Assembly (NCBI RefSeq): GCF_018885265.1
Contig: NZ_CP076538.1
Coordinates: 5,430,001-5,494,000 of the forward strand
Direction: 5' to 3'
DNA from: Amycolatopsis aidingensis
GTDB taxonomy: Bacteria; Actinomycetota; Actinomycetes; Mycobacteriales; Pseudonocardiaceae
Length of the DNA: 64,000 bases
Every line of letters begins with the position of its first letter. The stretch's first letter is position 1. The position numbers were made by a program, and so were the translations under genes. This document shows positions 17,604 through 26,406 of the stretch, one piece after another. The notes beneath the pieces are model-generated. The model was not told where the DNA came from. It did not search any database and worked only from the letters and a program-made list of their open reading frames with translations.

Positions 17604-19748
17604 ATGACCGCGGACAACAGTGACACCGCCGCCGTACGGGCGGTCCTCGACCAGGCCCGCGCCGAGGGAAGGCAGGCCCTGACCGCCCCCGAGGGCAGGC
17701 GGATCTGCCAGGCCTACGGCATCCCCACCCCGGCCGAGGGGCTGGCCACCACGGCGGAGGAGGCGGCAGGCCTTGCCGAGGAGATCGGCGGACCGGTGGC
17801 CTGCAAGATCGTGTCCCCGGAGATCCTGCACAAGACCGAGGCGGGCGGCGTGCTCGTCGGGGTCGAGGGCGCGGCAGCGGCCCGCGAGGCCTTCGAGACG
17901 ATCGTGGCGAACGCCCGGCACTACGACTCCGCGGCCACGATCACCGGGGTCCAGGTGCAGCAACTGCTCGGCGATGGCCAAGAGGTCATCATCGGCGCCA
18001 CCACCGATCCCACCTTTGGCAAGATCGTGGTCTTCGGGCTCGGCGGGGTGCTGGTCGAGGTACTCAAGGACGTCACCTTCCGGCTCGCCCCACTCCAGCC
18101 CGAGGAGGCGCGGGCCATGGTGGAGGACATCGAGGCCGCCGAGGTGCTACGCGGGGCCCGTGGTGCCGACCCGGTCGACCTCGACGCGCTGGCCGAGCTG
18201 GTCCGCACGGTGTCGGAGCTGGTCACCGACTTCCCGGAGATCAAGGAGATCGACCTGAACCCGGTGTTCGCCACGGCGGGCGGAGCGAGCGCGGCCGACA
18301 TCCGGATCCTGGTCGAGACCGGCGAGATCGTCCAGCCGGTGCGCTACTCACGGGAGGAGATCCTGCGGGTGCTGGACCGCATGATGAACCCCCGCTCGGT
18401 GGCGGTCATCGGGGCGTCCGCCGAGGAGGGCAAGATCGGCAACTCGGTGCTGAAGAACCTGATCAACGGCGGGTACGCGGGCGAGATCTACCCGATCAAC
18501 CCCAAGGCCGACGACATTCTCGGCCGCAAGGCATACCCCTCCATCGCCGAGGTGCCAGGGGAGGTGGACGTGGCGGTGTTCGCCGTGCCGGCGAAGTTCG
18601 TGCCGGACACCCTGGAGGCCTGCGGGCAGAAGGGGGTGCCTGCCGCGGTGCTGATCCCTTCCGGGTTCGCCGAGACCGGCGATGTGGAACTGCAGCACCG
18701 GGTGGTGGAGATCGCCCGCAGGAACGGGACCAGGCTGCTCGGCCCGAACATCTATGGCTACTACTACACACCGCAGAACCTGTGCGCGACCTTCTGCACA
18801 CCGTACGATGTGCGCGGCGGAGTGGCACTGACCTCGCAGAGCGGTGGCATCGGGATGGCGATTCTCGGCTTCAGCCGCACCACCAAGATGGGCGTCTCGG
18901 CCATCGTGGGGCTCGGCAATAAGTCCGATGTGGACGAAGATGACCTGCTCACCTACTTCGAGCAGGATGAGAACACCCAGTGCGTGGCGATGCACCTTGA
19001 GGACCTCAAGGACGGCAGGGCCTTCGTCGACGCGGCCAAGCGGATCACGAAGAAGAAGCCGGTGGTGGTGCTGAAGGCTGGCCGAACCGCGCTGGGGGCA
19101 CGGGCGGCCGGCTCGCATACCGGCGCGCTGGCCGGTGATGACCGGGTGTACGACGACATCCTGCGCCAGGCCGGGGTGGTCCGCGCGCCCGGCCTGAACG
19201 AGATGCTCGAGTACGCCAGGGGCCTGCCGATGCTGCCCACCCCGCAGGGTGAGAACGTCGTGATCATCACCGGAGCGGGTGGCTCCGGGGTACTGCTCTC
19301 CGACGCCTGCGTGGACAACGGCCTGTCCCTGATGGACATACCGCCGGATCTGGACGAGTCGTTCCGGCGGTTCATCCCGCCGTTCGGCGCGGCGGGCAAC
19401 CCGATCGACATCACCGGCGGGGAGCCGCCGTCGACCTACGAGGCGACGATCCGGTTGGGGCTGGAGGACCCACGGATCCATGCCCTGATCCTCGGGTACT
19501 GGCACACGATCGTCACCCCGCCGATGGTGTTCGCCGAGCTGACCGCCAGGGTCGTCGAACAGGCGCGGGCGCAGGGAATCGACAAGCCGGTTGTCGCCTC
19601 GCTCGCCGGGGACACCGAGGTGGAGAAGGCCTGCGAGTACCTGTTCGACCACGGGATCGTGGCCTACCCGTACACCACGGAACGACCGGTGGCCGTGCTC
19701 GGCGCGAAGTACCAGTGGGCCCGCTCGGCCGGGCTGCTCGGCGGCTGA
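17604..19748 (+). CDS. Acetate--CoA ligase family (ADP-forming) acyl-CoA synthetase
   Basis: The 714-residue fusion has an N-terminal ATP-grasp domain (about residues 20-235, VACKIVSPEILHKTEAGGV), a CoA-binding Rossmann domain (about 255-380, NPRSVAVIGASAEEGKIGNS) and a succinyl-CoA-ligase-like domain with the phospho-His region AGSHTGALAGDD (His505). Such enzymes make an acyl-CoA from acid, CoA and ATP, giving ADP and phosphate. The domain order, ATP-grasp first, is the reverse of some relatives. The gene is three bases after frc. The substrate may be oxalate, formate or another acid; sequence alone cannot decide. Confidence 0.82.
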   Translation: MTADNSDTAAVRAVLDQARAEGRQALTAPEGRRICQAYGIPTPAEGLATTAEEAAGLAEEIGGPVACKIVSPEILHKTEAGGVLVGVEGAAAAREAFETIVANARHYDSAATITGVQVQQLLGDGQEVIIGATTDPTFGKIVVFGLGGVLVEVLKDVTFRLAPLQPEEARAMVEDIEAAEVLRGARGADPVDLDALAELVRTVSELVTDFPEIKEIDLNPVFATAGGASAADIRILVETGEIVQPVRYSREEILRVLDRMMNPRSVAVIGASAEEGKIGNSVLKNLINGGYAGEIYPINPKADDILGRKAYPSIAEVPGEVDVAVFAVPAKFVPDTLEACGQKGVPAAVLIPSGFAETGDVELQHRVVEIARRNGTRLLGPNIYGYYYTPQNLCATFCTPYDVRGGVALTSQSGGIGMAILGFSRTTKMGVSAIVGLGNKSDVDEDDLLTYFEQDENTQCVAMHLEDLKDGRAFVDAAKRITKKKPVVVLKAGRTALGARAAGSHTGALAGDDRVYDDILRQAGVVRAPGLNEMLEYARGLPMLPTPQGENVVIITGAGGSGVLLSDACVDNGLSLMDIPPDLDESFRRFIPPFGAAGNPIDITGGEPPSTYEATIRLGLEDPRIHALILGYWHTIVTPPMVFAELTARVVEQARAQGIDKPVVASLAGDTEVEKACEYLFDHGIVAYPYTTERPVAVLGAKYQWARSAGLLGG

Positions 19749-19852
19749 GAAACCGGCTGCTCCCAGCGGCCGGCCCGCCCGCCGGCGAGGAAGAACGCGA
19801 GACGTAGGGGTCCCCACGCGCACATGCATGAGTCCTACGATCAGGAGGTCCA

Positions 19853-21388
19853 ATGGTGGATTCCTCGAACGCCCCTGCCGCGGGCTCGTCCAGAAGTGGT
19901 TCCGAGAACGACGCGGCCACCGGGGTAGCGCCGGACAAGGACGAGTCCGCACGGGTGTGGCGAGCGGGCCGGCTCGACCCGATGCCCATCCGTAAACTTC
20001 CCGAGGCCCCGCCCGCCATTCACCTGCTCGGCCCCACGGTCTTCCTGGTCGCGCTGGGTGTCGGGATGGGCGAGTCCTACATGTGGCCGAGACTCGTGCT
20101 GGTCTTCGGCCCCGAGATCCGCTGGTTGTTCCTCGTCGGCGTGACCCTCCAGGCCTTCGTGATGCTGGAGATGGCGCGTTACGCGATGGCCACCGGGGAG
20201 AGCATCTTCACCGGCGCGGCGAGGGTGTTCAAACCGATCATGTGGTTCTTCTTCGTGGTGGCGATACTGGTCTATATCTGGCCAGGCCACCTATCCGCGG
20301 GAGCCGCCGCGCTGGAGGAGATCACCGGTATCCCCTGGGTGGTCAGTGCCTGTGTCGGGCTGGTTCTGGTCGGCATCGTGTTCAGCCTGGCCAGGGTGAT
20401 CTACAACCTGCTGGAGAACGTGCTGTCCATCCTGATCGGGACGCTCGTGGTCGGCACCGCGGTGGTCGCCTCGCTGGTCGGCAGCTGGGGCGACCTGGCG
20501 AGCACGCTCAGCGGCATGTTCCACTTCGGATACTTCCCTTCCGAGGCATTGTCCAGCGCGTGGTTCCCGATCCTGGTCGGTTCCGTCGCCTTCGCCGGCC
20601 CCTCCGGCATGCAGCAGATGTGGTACACCCTGCACCTGCGGGACAGCGGTGCCGGGATGGGTGCGCACATTCCACGGGTGCGCGGGCTGCGGCACGCCGG
20701 TGAGGAAGAGGCGATGCCCTCCCGCGGTTTCATGTTCGACACCGAGGACCCCAAGGAGATGGCCAAGTGGCGGGGCTGGCGCCGCTGGGTCACCTTCGAC
20801 GCGCTGCTGCTGTTCTGGGGAATCACGATGCTGGTGACGGTCTCGTTCACCGTGCTCGCCCAGGCGGCGAACCGGGAGAACCCGAACGTCAAGGCACTGA
20901 TCGAGGGCGGCGACCGGGACGCCGCGCTGGGTGCGATGTCGGACGCGTTCGCCTCGGTCGGCGGTCCGGTGCTCGGCGGGGTGTTCTTCGGGTTCATCGC
21001 GCTGATCGGGATCAACGCCACTCTCGGGCTGTTCGACTCCTTCTCCCGCGGGCAGGCGGACATGACGTACTTCTTCGTGCCCGGCGCACGCAAGTTCAAG
21101 ATGTCGCACCTCTACGCAGGGTTCCTCTGGGGCGTGATCGTCTTCGGCATCCTGATCCTGTTGTTCGGGCCTGCCGACGGGCCGAGCGGCGTGCTGGACA
21201 TCCTGGCGTTCCTTTCCACCTTTGCGATGGGCGCGTACTGCGTCGTGCTGCTGCTGGTGAACAACCGGATGTTGCCGAAACCGATCCGGCCGAGGTGGTG
21301 GGCCAACGTGATCATCGGCTTCGGCGCGGTGTTCTACCTCGGCATGCTGTTCTACAGCCTGGTCCGGTTCGGCGTCGTGGTGAGTTGA
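19853..21388 (+). CDS. Nramp-like multi-spanning transporter
   Basis: The 511-residue membrane protein has a hydrophilic 50-residue N-terminus and about eleven hydrophobic segments. GVGMGESYMWPRLVLVFG at the first helix resembles the unwound helix of Nramp/LeuT-fold carriers, but the metal-binding DPGN is not present, so the substrate may not be a divalent metal. AGGAGG stands four bases before the ATG. It follows the acyl-CoA synthetase by 104 bases in the same direction and is probably an uptake carrier of the catabolic cluster. The assignment to Nramp is by pattern only. Confidence 0.6.
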   Translation: MVDSSNAPAAGSSRSGSENDAATGVAPDKDESARVWRAGRLDPMPIRKLPEAPPAIHLLGPTVFLVALGVGMGESYMWPRLVLVFGPEIRWLFLVGVTLQAFVMLEMARYAMATGESIFTGAARVFKPIMWFFFVVAILVYIWPGHLSAGAAALEEITGIPWVVSACVGLVLVGIVFSLARVIYNLLENVLSILIGTLVVGTAVVASLVGSWGDLASTLSGMFHFGYFPSEALSSAWFPILVGSVAFAGPSGMQQMWYTLHLRDSGAGMGAHIPRVRGLRHAGEEEAMPSRGFMFDTEDPKEMAKWRGWRRWVTFDALLLFWGITMLVTVSFTVLAQAANRENPNVKALIEGGDRDAALGAMSDAFASVGGPVLGGVFFGFIALIGINATLGLFDSFSRGQADMTYFFVPGARKFKMSHLYAGFLWGVIVFGILILLFGPADGPSGVLDILAFLSTFAMGAYCVVLLLVNNRMLPKPIRPRWWANVIIGFGAVFYLGMLFYSLVRFGVVVS

Positions 21389-21395
21389 GGTGACC

Positions 21396-21941
21396 ATGCA
21401 CAGCACACGACCGCAGCAGACCCGGTTGCGCCGCAACGCCGAACTCGCACTGCCCGGTGGCACCGTCGGTCTGGTCGCCGGGGTGGCGGCCGGTGGGCTG
21501 GCCGCGCTCGTCGGCCAGCCCACCGGGTGGGCGCTGGTCACCGCCCTGTCACTCGGTGTCCCGCTCGCACTGCTCGGCGGAGGCTACGGACTGCTGATCG
21601 CCTACGGCAGGGTCCGGCTCGGCGGCTTCGCGCCGGCGGCGTTGTTCTGGCTGGTGGGTTTCCCGCTGGCCAGGCTCGCGCACGAGCTGCTCACGCACCT
21701 CGTGCTGACCGGGCGCCCCGAGCTGCCACCCGACCTGCTCGGTTTCCTCGCCTACCAGGGCCTGGTAAGCGCCGGCTTCGCAATCGGGTTCCTCTGGCTA
21801 CACGAGCGGATCGCGCCCCGGTGGTGGTTGCGGATCGCCCCGCACAACCCGTACGCCGAGCGGATCCTGGCGGCCTACGCCGCACACGCCAAGGCACTGC
21901 ACGACGCGAAGCAGGCCAGGCGGCGCGCGAAGGTCTCCTGA
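21396..21941 (+). CDS. Small membrane protein, unknown function
   Basis: The 181-residue protein has about four hydrophobic segments (for example GTVGLVAGVAAGGLAALVG and PAALFWLVGFPLARLAHELL) and a basic C-terminal tail (HDAKQARRRAKVS). It starts eight bases after the Nramp-like gene, with a GAGG ribosome site, so the two are probably cotranscribed and the product may be an accessory subunit. I do not recognise a family. A perfect 16-bp hairpin follows its stop. Confidence 0.65.
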   Translation: MHSTRPQQTRLRRNAELALPGGTVGLVAGVAAGGLAALVGQPTGWALVTALSLGVPLALLGGGYGLLIAYGRVRLGGFAPAALFWLVGFPLARLAHELLTHLVLTGRPELPPDLLGFLAYQGLVSAGFAIGFLWLHERIAPRWWLRIAPHNPYAERILAAYAAHAKALHDAKQARRRAKVS

Positions 21942-21961
21942 CCACCTGCCCACCGTCCCCC

Positions 21962-21995
21962 GTCACCACGCGCCCGGAGCCGGGCGCGTGGTGAC
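21962..21995 (+). terminator. Strong hairpin after the Nramp-like transporter operon
   Basis: The 16-base arms (21962-21977 and 21980-21995) are perfectly complementary around a 2-base centre. There is no T-run, as is common in high-GC actinobacterial terminators. It lies 20 bases after the membrane-protein stop and 20 bases before terC, so it should separate the two transcripts or act as an attenuator. Confidence 0.7.
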
Positions 21996-22015
21996 CCGAT
22001 CCTGCCGAGGTGAGC

Positions 22016-22993
22016 ATGAACGTTCCCGTCTGGTTGTGGCTGGCCACCGTCGCCGGCCTGTGCGCCGTCATCGGTTTCGACTTCTATCTGGTCTCCCGCA
22101 AACCGCGGGAGCCGTCGATGCGGGAGTGCACCGCCTGGGTATGCGGTTACGTGAGCCTGGCCGTCCTGTTCGGACTCGGCGTGCTGCTCACCGCGGGAGC
22201 CCGGCGCGGCGGCGAGTTCTTCGCAGGCTGGATCACCGAGTACTCGCTGTCGGTGGACAACCTGTTCGTTTTCGTGATCATCATGAGCACCTTCACGGTA
22301 CCGCGGGTCTACCGGCAGCAGGTGCTGCTGATCGGTATCGTGCTGGCGCTGCTGATGCGCGGCGCCTTCATCGCGATCGGCGCGCAGGCGATCGCCCGGT
22401 TCGACTGGCTGTTCTACCTTTTCGGTGCCTTCCTCATCTACACCGCGTGGAAGCTGATCCGGCACAAGGACTCCGAGGAGGAGGAGTTCTCGGAGAACGC
22501 CGTGCTCCGCACCGTCAAACGGGTGTTACCCGCCACCGAGACCTACCACGGCACCTCGCTGGTCACGAAGCTGGACGGACGCCGTGTGGTGACCCCGATG
22601 CTGATTGTGATGGTGGCGATCGGCACTACGGACCTGTTGTTCGCGCTGGACTCCATTCCGGCGATCTTCGGATTGACCAAGGAGCCCTACCTGGTCTTCA
22701 CCGCGAACGCCTTCGCCTTGATGGGCCTGCGGCAACTGTTCTTCCTGATCGGCGGGCTGCTGGACCGGCTGGTGTACCTCAGCATCGGCCTCGCCGTGGT
22801 ACTGGGCTTCATCGGCGTCAAGCTGATCCTCGAGGCCCTGCACCACGATGGTGTGGGCTGGGCGCCGGAGATTCCGATCCTCGGCTCCCTTGCCGTGATC
22901 CTCGGAACCCTCGCCATCACCACCGTGGCGAGCCTGGTGAAGGGCCGGCGCGAGCGCGGCCGCGATCGGGATCAGGACGATGCGGTCGTGTGA
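22016..22993 (+). CDS. TerC/Alx family integral membrane protein
   Basis: The 325-residue protein has the TerC pattern: about eight or nine membrane helices, with the conserved acidic ITEYSLSVDNLFVF and the second TDLLFALDSIPAIFG motif, each carrying the Asp proposed to bind a metal ion. The family includes manganese exporters that also help load exported metalloproteins. ATG 22016 follows GAGG closely. It is separated from upstream genes by a strong hairpin; a TerC relative occurs near lexA in mycobacteria too, so it may belong to the backbone rather than the oxalate set. Confidence 0.9.
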   Translation: MNVPVWLWLATVAGLCAVIGFDFYLVSRKPREPSMRECTAWVCGYVSLAVLFGLGVLLTAGARRGGEFFAGWITEYSLSVDNLFVFVIIMSTFTVPRVYRQQVLLIGIVLALLMRGAFIAIGAQAIARFDWLFYLFGAFLIYTAWKLIRHKDSEEEEFSENAVLRTVKRVLPATETYHGTSLVTKLDGRRVVTPMLIVMVAIGTTDLLFALDSIPAIFGLTKEPYLVFTANAFALMGLRQLFFLIGGLLDRLVYLSIGLAVVLGFIGVKLILEALHHDGVGWAPEIPILGSLAVILGTLAITTVASLVKGRRERGRDRDQDDAVV

Positions 22994-23169
22994 ACGTCAC
23001 CGCGGTTCTCGCGGGCCCGCCTGCGCAGGAAGTCCTCGACATCCGCGGTGGGATTCCGCCGCTGTTGTTCCAGCGCGGTGGCGAGGCCGAGGCCGAGCCT
23101 TCTGCCGTCGGCACTGGCACCCCGCGGCGCGCGGGTCAGCCAGGCACGGAACTCACTCCAGGTACGCAT
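22972..23169 (-). CDS. Small basic protein of 65 residues, unknown function
   Basis: The gene begins with ATG at 23169 and is preceded by GGGAGGTGA, one of the strongest ribosome sites in the window, which is the main reason to accept it. The product is short and basic (MRTWSEFRAWLTRAPRG, with VEDFLRRRARENRGD near the end). It ends inside the 3' end of terC on the opposite strand, a 22-base overlap. No family is recognised. It lies downstream of the GntR gene on the same strand. Confidence 0.6.
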   Translation of the reverse strand: MRTWSEFRAWLTRAPRGASADGRRLGLGLATALEQQRRNPTADVEDFLRRRARENRGDVHTTASS

Positions 23170-23224
23170 TTCGCTGTCACCTCCCTTTCTTCAGGCACAA
23201 CCATGTTCAGGACATCACCGGGTA

Positions 23225-23250
23225 GCCGGGCGCCGCCACTCGGCGCCGGC
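23225..23250 (-). terminator. Imperfect hairpin downstream of the GntR gene
   Basis: GCCGGGCGCCG (23225-23235) pairs with CGGCGCCGGC (23241-23250) except for one bulged G, around a 5-base loop. It lies 17 bases past the stop of the GntR gene and before the small 65-residue gene on the same strand. Confidence 0.45.
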
Positions 23251-23266
23251 GAAAATGCCGGGATAC

Positions 23267-24010
23267 TTACGCTTGCGGGCCGATACGCCTGCGCCGGGTG
23301 CGGACCTGCGCAGGCTGTTCCTCGGCAGCGCGGTTCGCCCGCTGCTCGAGGTAGGACTGCCGGGTTCGCTCGGTGTGCTCGCGCATGGTCTGCGCCGCCG
23401 CTTCGGAGTCGCCCCGCTCGATGGCCTCGACCAGCTTCTCGTGCTCTTCCCAGGACGCCTGACCACGATGACGGGCAATCGGGGTGTAGTACCAGCGCAC
23501 CCTGCGATCGACCTGGTTCACGAAGTCGATCAGGACCCCGTTTCCGGACAGTTCGGTGACCGCCCGGTGCAGCTCGGCGTTGGCCGCCACCATGGCGTCG
23601 ACGTCGTCGTCAGCCACCGCGGCCTCGCCCCGGGTACAGATCTCCTTCAACAGCCGCACCCCTTCGGAACCCGCCTGCTGCGCCGCCAGGCGCGCCGACT
23701 CCCCTTCGAGCACGGAGCGCACCGCCAGCAGCTCGTCGACCTCGGCATCGGTGGGCGCGTGGACGAAGGCCCCATAGCCTGGCCGCAGGTCCACCCATCC
23801 CTCCGAGTTCAGCAGCTGCAGGGCCTCACGGATCGGCTGGCGGGACACGCCCAGCGTCTCCGCCAGCTCGCTCTCCACCAGATGCTGCCCCGGGGCGAGC
23901 TGACGAGAGATGATCATCTCCTGTATCGCCTGGTAGACGCGCTCACGCAAGGGAGCAGGCCGGTTGATCCGGTGTGCCGACATATCCTGTGGCAACTCAC
24001 TCGGGGGCAT
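23267..24010 (-). CDS. FadR-subfamily GntR transcriptional regulator
   Basis: The 247-residue protein has an N-terminal winged helix (LRERVYQAIQEMIISRQLAP, ESELAETLGVSRQPIREALQ) and a C-terminal all-helical FCD ligand domain (about residues 95-220). FCD regulators usually respond to small organic acids. It is divergent from sucC. A perfect inverted repeat TACAATGA-AC-TCATTGTA (24093-24110) and a copy of the cluster operator lie between, suggesting autoregulation and local control. ATG 24010, with GGAG seven bases ahead, is preferred over upstream ATGs that would place the start in the operator region. The C-terminal tail is Arg-rich. Confidence 0.9.
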   Translation of the reverse strand: MPPSELPQDMSAHRINRPAPLRERVYQAIQEMIISRQLAPGQHLVESELAETLGVSRQPIREALQLLNSEGWVDLRPGYGAFVHAPTDAEVDELLAVRSVLEGESARLAAQQAGSEGVRLLKEICTRGEAAVADDDVDAMVAANAELHRAVTELSGNGVLIDFVNQVDRRVRWYYTPIARHRGQASWEEHEKLVEAIERGDSEAAAQTMREHTERTRQSYLEQRANRAAEEQPAQVRTRRRRIGPQA

Positions 24011-24084
24011 TGCGAACTCCAAGAACTCGCGACGGGACCCGGCTCTGCCGGGAACGAAGTCCAGTCGACCACTGCGTCGACTGC

Positions 24085-24110
24085 CTACAGCATACAATGA
24101 ACTCATTGTA
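24085..24110. promoter_or_regulatory. Operator region of the GntR gene
   Basis: TACAATGAACTCATTGTA (24093-24110) is an 8-bp perfect inverted repeat with a 2-base centre. It overlaps CTACAGCATAC (24085-24095), a weaker form of the 11-bp cluster motif. It lies 75-100 bases upstream of the chosen GntR start. Confidence 0.6.
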
Positions 24111-24184
24111 CGGAATGTGCACTTCGGGTGATGTCCACCACCCCTCGTAATTGTTCACCCTTCTGGGTAGTCGCCATGGACTCC

Positions 24185-24195
24185 ATACTGCATAC
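24185..24195. promoter_or_regulatory. Probable GntR operator upstream of sucC
   Basis: ATACTGCATAC ends 17 bases before the sucC ATG, overlapping the region where the promoter must be. A possible -10 TACACT (24200-24205) follows, which would put the transcription start at or next to the ATG; no ribosome site is seen, so sucC may be leaderless. Confidence 0.65.
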
Positions 24196-24212
24196 AGTCT
24201 ACACTAGGCTAT

Positions 24213-25382
24213 ATGGACCTCTACGAGTATCAGGCGAAGGATCTCTTCGCTGCCCATGGAGTGCCGGTGTTGCCGGGTTCTGTGGCGGAGACTGCCGAGC
24301 AGGCTCGGGTTGTGGCCGAGGGGGTTGGTGGTCCGGTGGTGGTGAAGGCTCAGGTGAAGACCGGGGGTCGGGGTAAGGCCGGTGGGGTGAAGCTGGCTGG
24401 GGATCCTGGGGAGGCTGAGGCGAGGGCTGCGGGGATTTTGGGGATGGATATCAAGGGGCACCGGGTGTATCGGGTGCTGGTGGCTGAGGCGTCGGAGATC
24501 GCGGAGGAGTATTACTTCTCGTTCCTGTTGGATCGGGCGAATCGGACGTTTTTGGCGATGGCCTCGGCTGAGGGTGGGGTGGAGATCGAGCAGTTGGCTG
24601 TTGAGCGTCCGGAGGCGCTGGCGCGGGTGCCGGTGGATCCGCTGGCCGGGGTGGATCTGGAGCGGGCGCGGGAGATCGTGCGGTTGGCGCGGTTCCCGGA
24701 GGTGGTTCAGGAGGCGGCCGCCGAGGTGGTGGTGCGGCTGTGGGAGACGTTCGTGGCCGAGGATGCCACGTTGGTGGAGGTGAATCCGCTGGTGCGGGAT
24801 CCGCAGGATCGGATCATCGCGCTGGATGGCAAGGTCACCGTGGATGACAATGCCGCGTTCCGGCAGCCCGGGCATGCGGGGCTGGTGGATGAGCGGGCGG
24901 AGGACCCGCTGGAGGCCAAGGCCAAGGCCAAGGACCTGAACTATGTGAAGCTGGACGGGCAGGTCGGGATCATCGGGAATGGTGCCGGGCTGGTGATGTC
25001 CACCCTGGATGTGGTTGCTTACGCGGGTGAGCGGCATGGTGGGGTCAGGCCGGCGAACTTCCTGGATATCGGGGGTGGCGCCTCGGCGGAGGTGATGGCC
25101 GCGGGGCTGGATGTGATCCTGGGTGATCCGGATGTGCGCAGTGTGTTCGTGAACGTGTTCGGCGGGATCACCGCCTGTGACGCGGTCGCCACCGGGATCG
25201 TGGAAGCGCTGCGGATCCTCGGGGACGAGGCCGCCAAGCCGCTGGTGGTGCGGCTGGACGGCAACAATGTCGAGCAGGGCCGGGCGATCCTGGCCGAGGC
25301 GAACCACCCGCTGGTCACGGTGGTGGACACGATGGACAACGCGGCGGACAAGGCCGCCGAGCTGGCAGCGGCAGGAGCCTGA
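24213..25382 (+). CDS. sucC: Succinate--CoA ligase beta subunit (cluster-specific paralogue)
   Basis: The 389-residue protein is a full-length SucC: ATP-grasp start [59 protein letters not shown] and the [16 protein letters not shown] helix. With SucD it interconverts succinate (or a similar acid) and its CoA ester at the cost of a nucleoside triphosphate. The gene's first two thirds use mostly G- or T-ending codons, unlike its neighbours. The operator overlapping its promoter links it to the GntR regulon, suggesting this is not the housekeeping TCA copy. Malate or another dicarboxylate could be the substrate. Confidence 0.9.
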   Translation: MDLYEYQAKDLFAAHGVPVLPGSVAETAEQARVVAEGVGGPVVVKAQVKTGGRGKAGGVKLAGDPGEAEARAAGILGMDIKGHRVYRVLVAEASEIAEEYYFSFLLDRANRTFLAMASAEGGVEIEQLAVERPEALARVPVDPLAGVDLERAREIVRLARFPEVVQEAAAEVVVRLWETFVAEDATLVEVNPLVRDPQDRIIALDGKVTVDDNAAFRQPGHAGLVDERAEDPLEAKAKAKDLNYVKLDGQVGIIGNGAGLVMSTLDVVAYAGERHGGVRPANFLDIGGGASAEVMAAGLDVILGDPDVRSVFVNVFGGITACDAVATGIVEALRILGDEAAKPLVVRLDGNNVEQGRAILAEANHPLVTVVDTMDNAADKAAELAAAGA

Positions 25383-25387
25383 GCACC

Positions 25388-26293
25388 ATGGCGATTTTTC
25401 TCAACAGTGACAGCAAGGTGATCGTGCAGGGCCTGACCGGGTCGGAGGGCATGAAGCACGCCACCAAGATGCTGGCCTCCGGCACCACGATCGTGGGCGG
25501 GGTCAACGCCCGCAAGGCCGGGCAGAGTGTGACCATCCACGACCAGGAGCTGACCGTGTACGGCACGGTGGCCGAGGCCATGGCCGCCACCGGCGCCGAC
25601 GTCAGCGTGATCTTCGTGCCGCCGAAGTTCGCCAAGGACGCCGTGATCGAGGCCATCGACGCGGGCATCGGGCTGGCCGTGGTCATCACCGAGGGCATCC
25701 CCGTGCACGACGCGGCCGCCTTCTGGGCCCACGCCGTGGCCACCGGCAACCGCACCCGCATCATCGGCCCCAACTGCCCCGGGATCATCTCCCCCGGACA
25801 GTCCAACGCCGGCATCATCCCCGCCACCATCACCGACACCGGCCGCATCGGCCTCGTCTCCAAATCGGGCACCCTGACCTATCAGATGATGTACGAACTG
25901 CGGGACATCGGGTTCTCCACCGCCATCGGCATCGGCGGCGACCCCATCATCGGCACCACCCACATCGACGCCCTGGCCGCCTTCGAAGCCGACCCCGACA
26001 CCGACGTCATCGTCATGATCGGCGAAATCGGCGGCGACGCCGAAGAACGCGCCGCCGACTACATCCACCACCACATCAGCAAACCCGTCGTCGGCTACGT
26101 CGCCGGCTTCACCGCCCCCGAAGGCAAAACCATGGGCCACGCCGGCGCCATCGTCTCCGGCTCCAGCGGCACCGCCCAAGCCAAAAAACAAGCCCTCGAA
26201 ACCGCAGGCGTCAAAGTCGGCAAAACCCCCACCGAAACCGCCGAACACGCCCGCGAGCTCTACAAGAGCCGAACGGCTCACCGCGACCACTAG
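25388..26293 (+). CDS. sucD: Succinate--CoA ligase alpha subunit (cluster-specific paralogue)
   Basis: The 301-residue protein has the CoA-binding Rossmann region ([15 protein letters not shown]), [13 protein letters not shown], and the phospho-histidine His251 in [19 protein letters not shown]. It begins five bases after sucC, with AGGAG inside the sucC end. The codon bias changes along the gene: the last third uses almost only C- and A-ending codons (GAA, AAA, CCC, GTC), the opposite of the sucC start. Both catalytic halves are intact. Confidence 0.92.
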   Translation: MAIFLNSDSKVIVQGLTGSEGMKHATKMLASGTTIVGGVNARKAGQSVTIHDQELTVYGTVAEAMAATGADVSVIFVPPKFAKDAVIEAIDAGIGLAVVITEGIPVHDAAAFWAHAVATGNRTRIIGPNCPGIISPGQSNAGIIPATITDTGRIGLVSKSGTLTYQMMYELRDIGFSTAIGIGGDPIIGTTHIDALAAFEADPDTDVIVMIGEIGGDAEERAADYIHHHISKPVVGYVAGFTAPEGKTMGHAGAIVSGSSGTAQAKKQALETAGVKVGKTPTETAEHARELYKSRTAHRDH

Positions 26294-26406
26294 GTATATC
26301 CCGGATCGGCACCCCGACGGCACGGATTGCTGACCGTCACGCCCACGGTGAGACTGGAATCCGGGTACGGGAGATCCCCGGACCACGGTGGCGTGAAGGA
26401 GCGGCA

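Noticed and set aside
24085..24212. Mobile-element ends in the GntR-sucC gap
   Set aside because: The inverted repeats are short, promoter-placed and repeated at other promoters of the cluster, so operators explain them better; no transposase is present.
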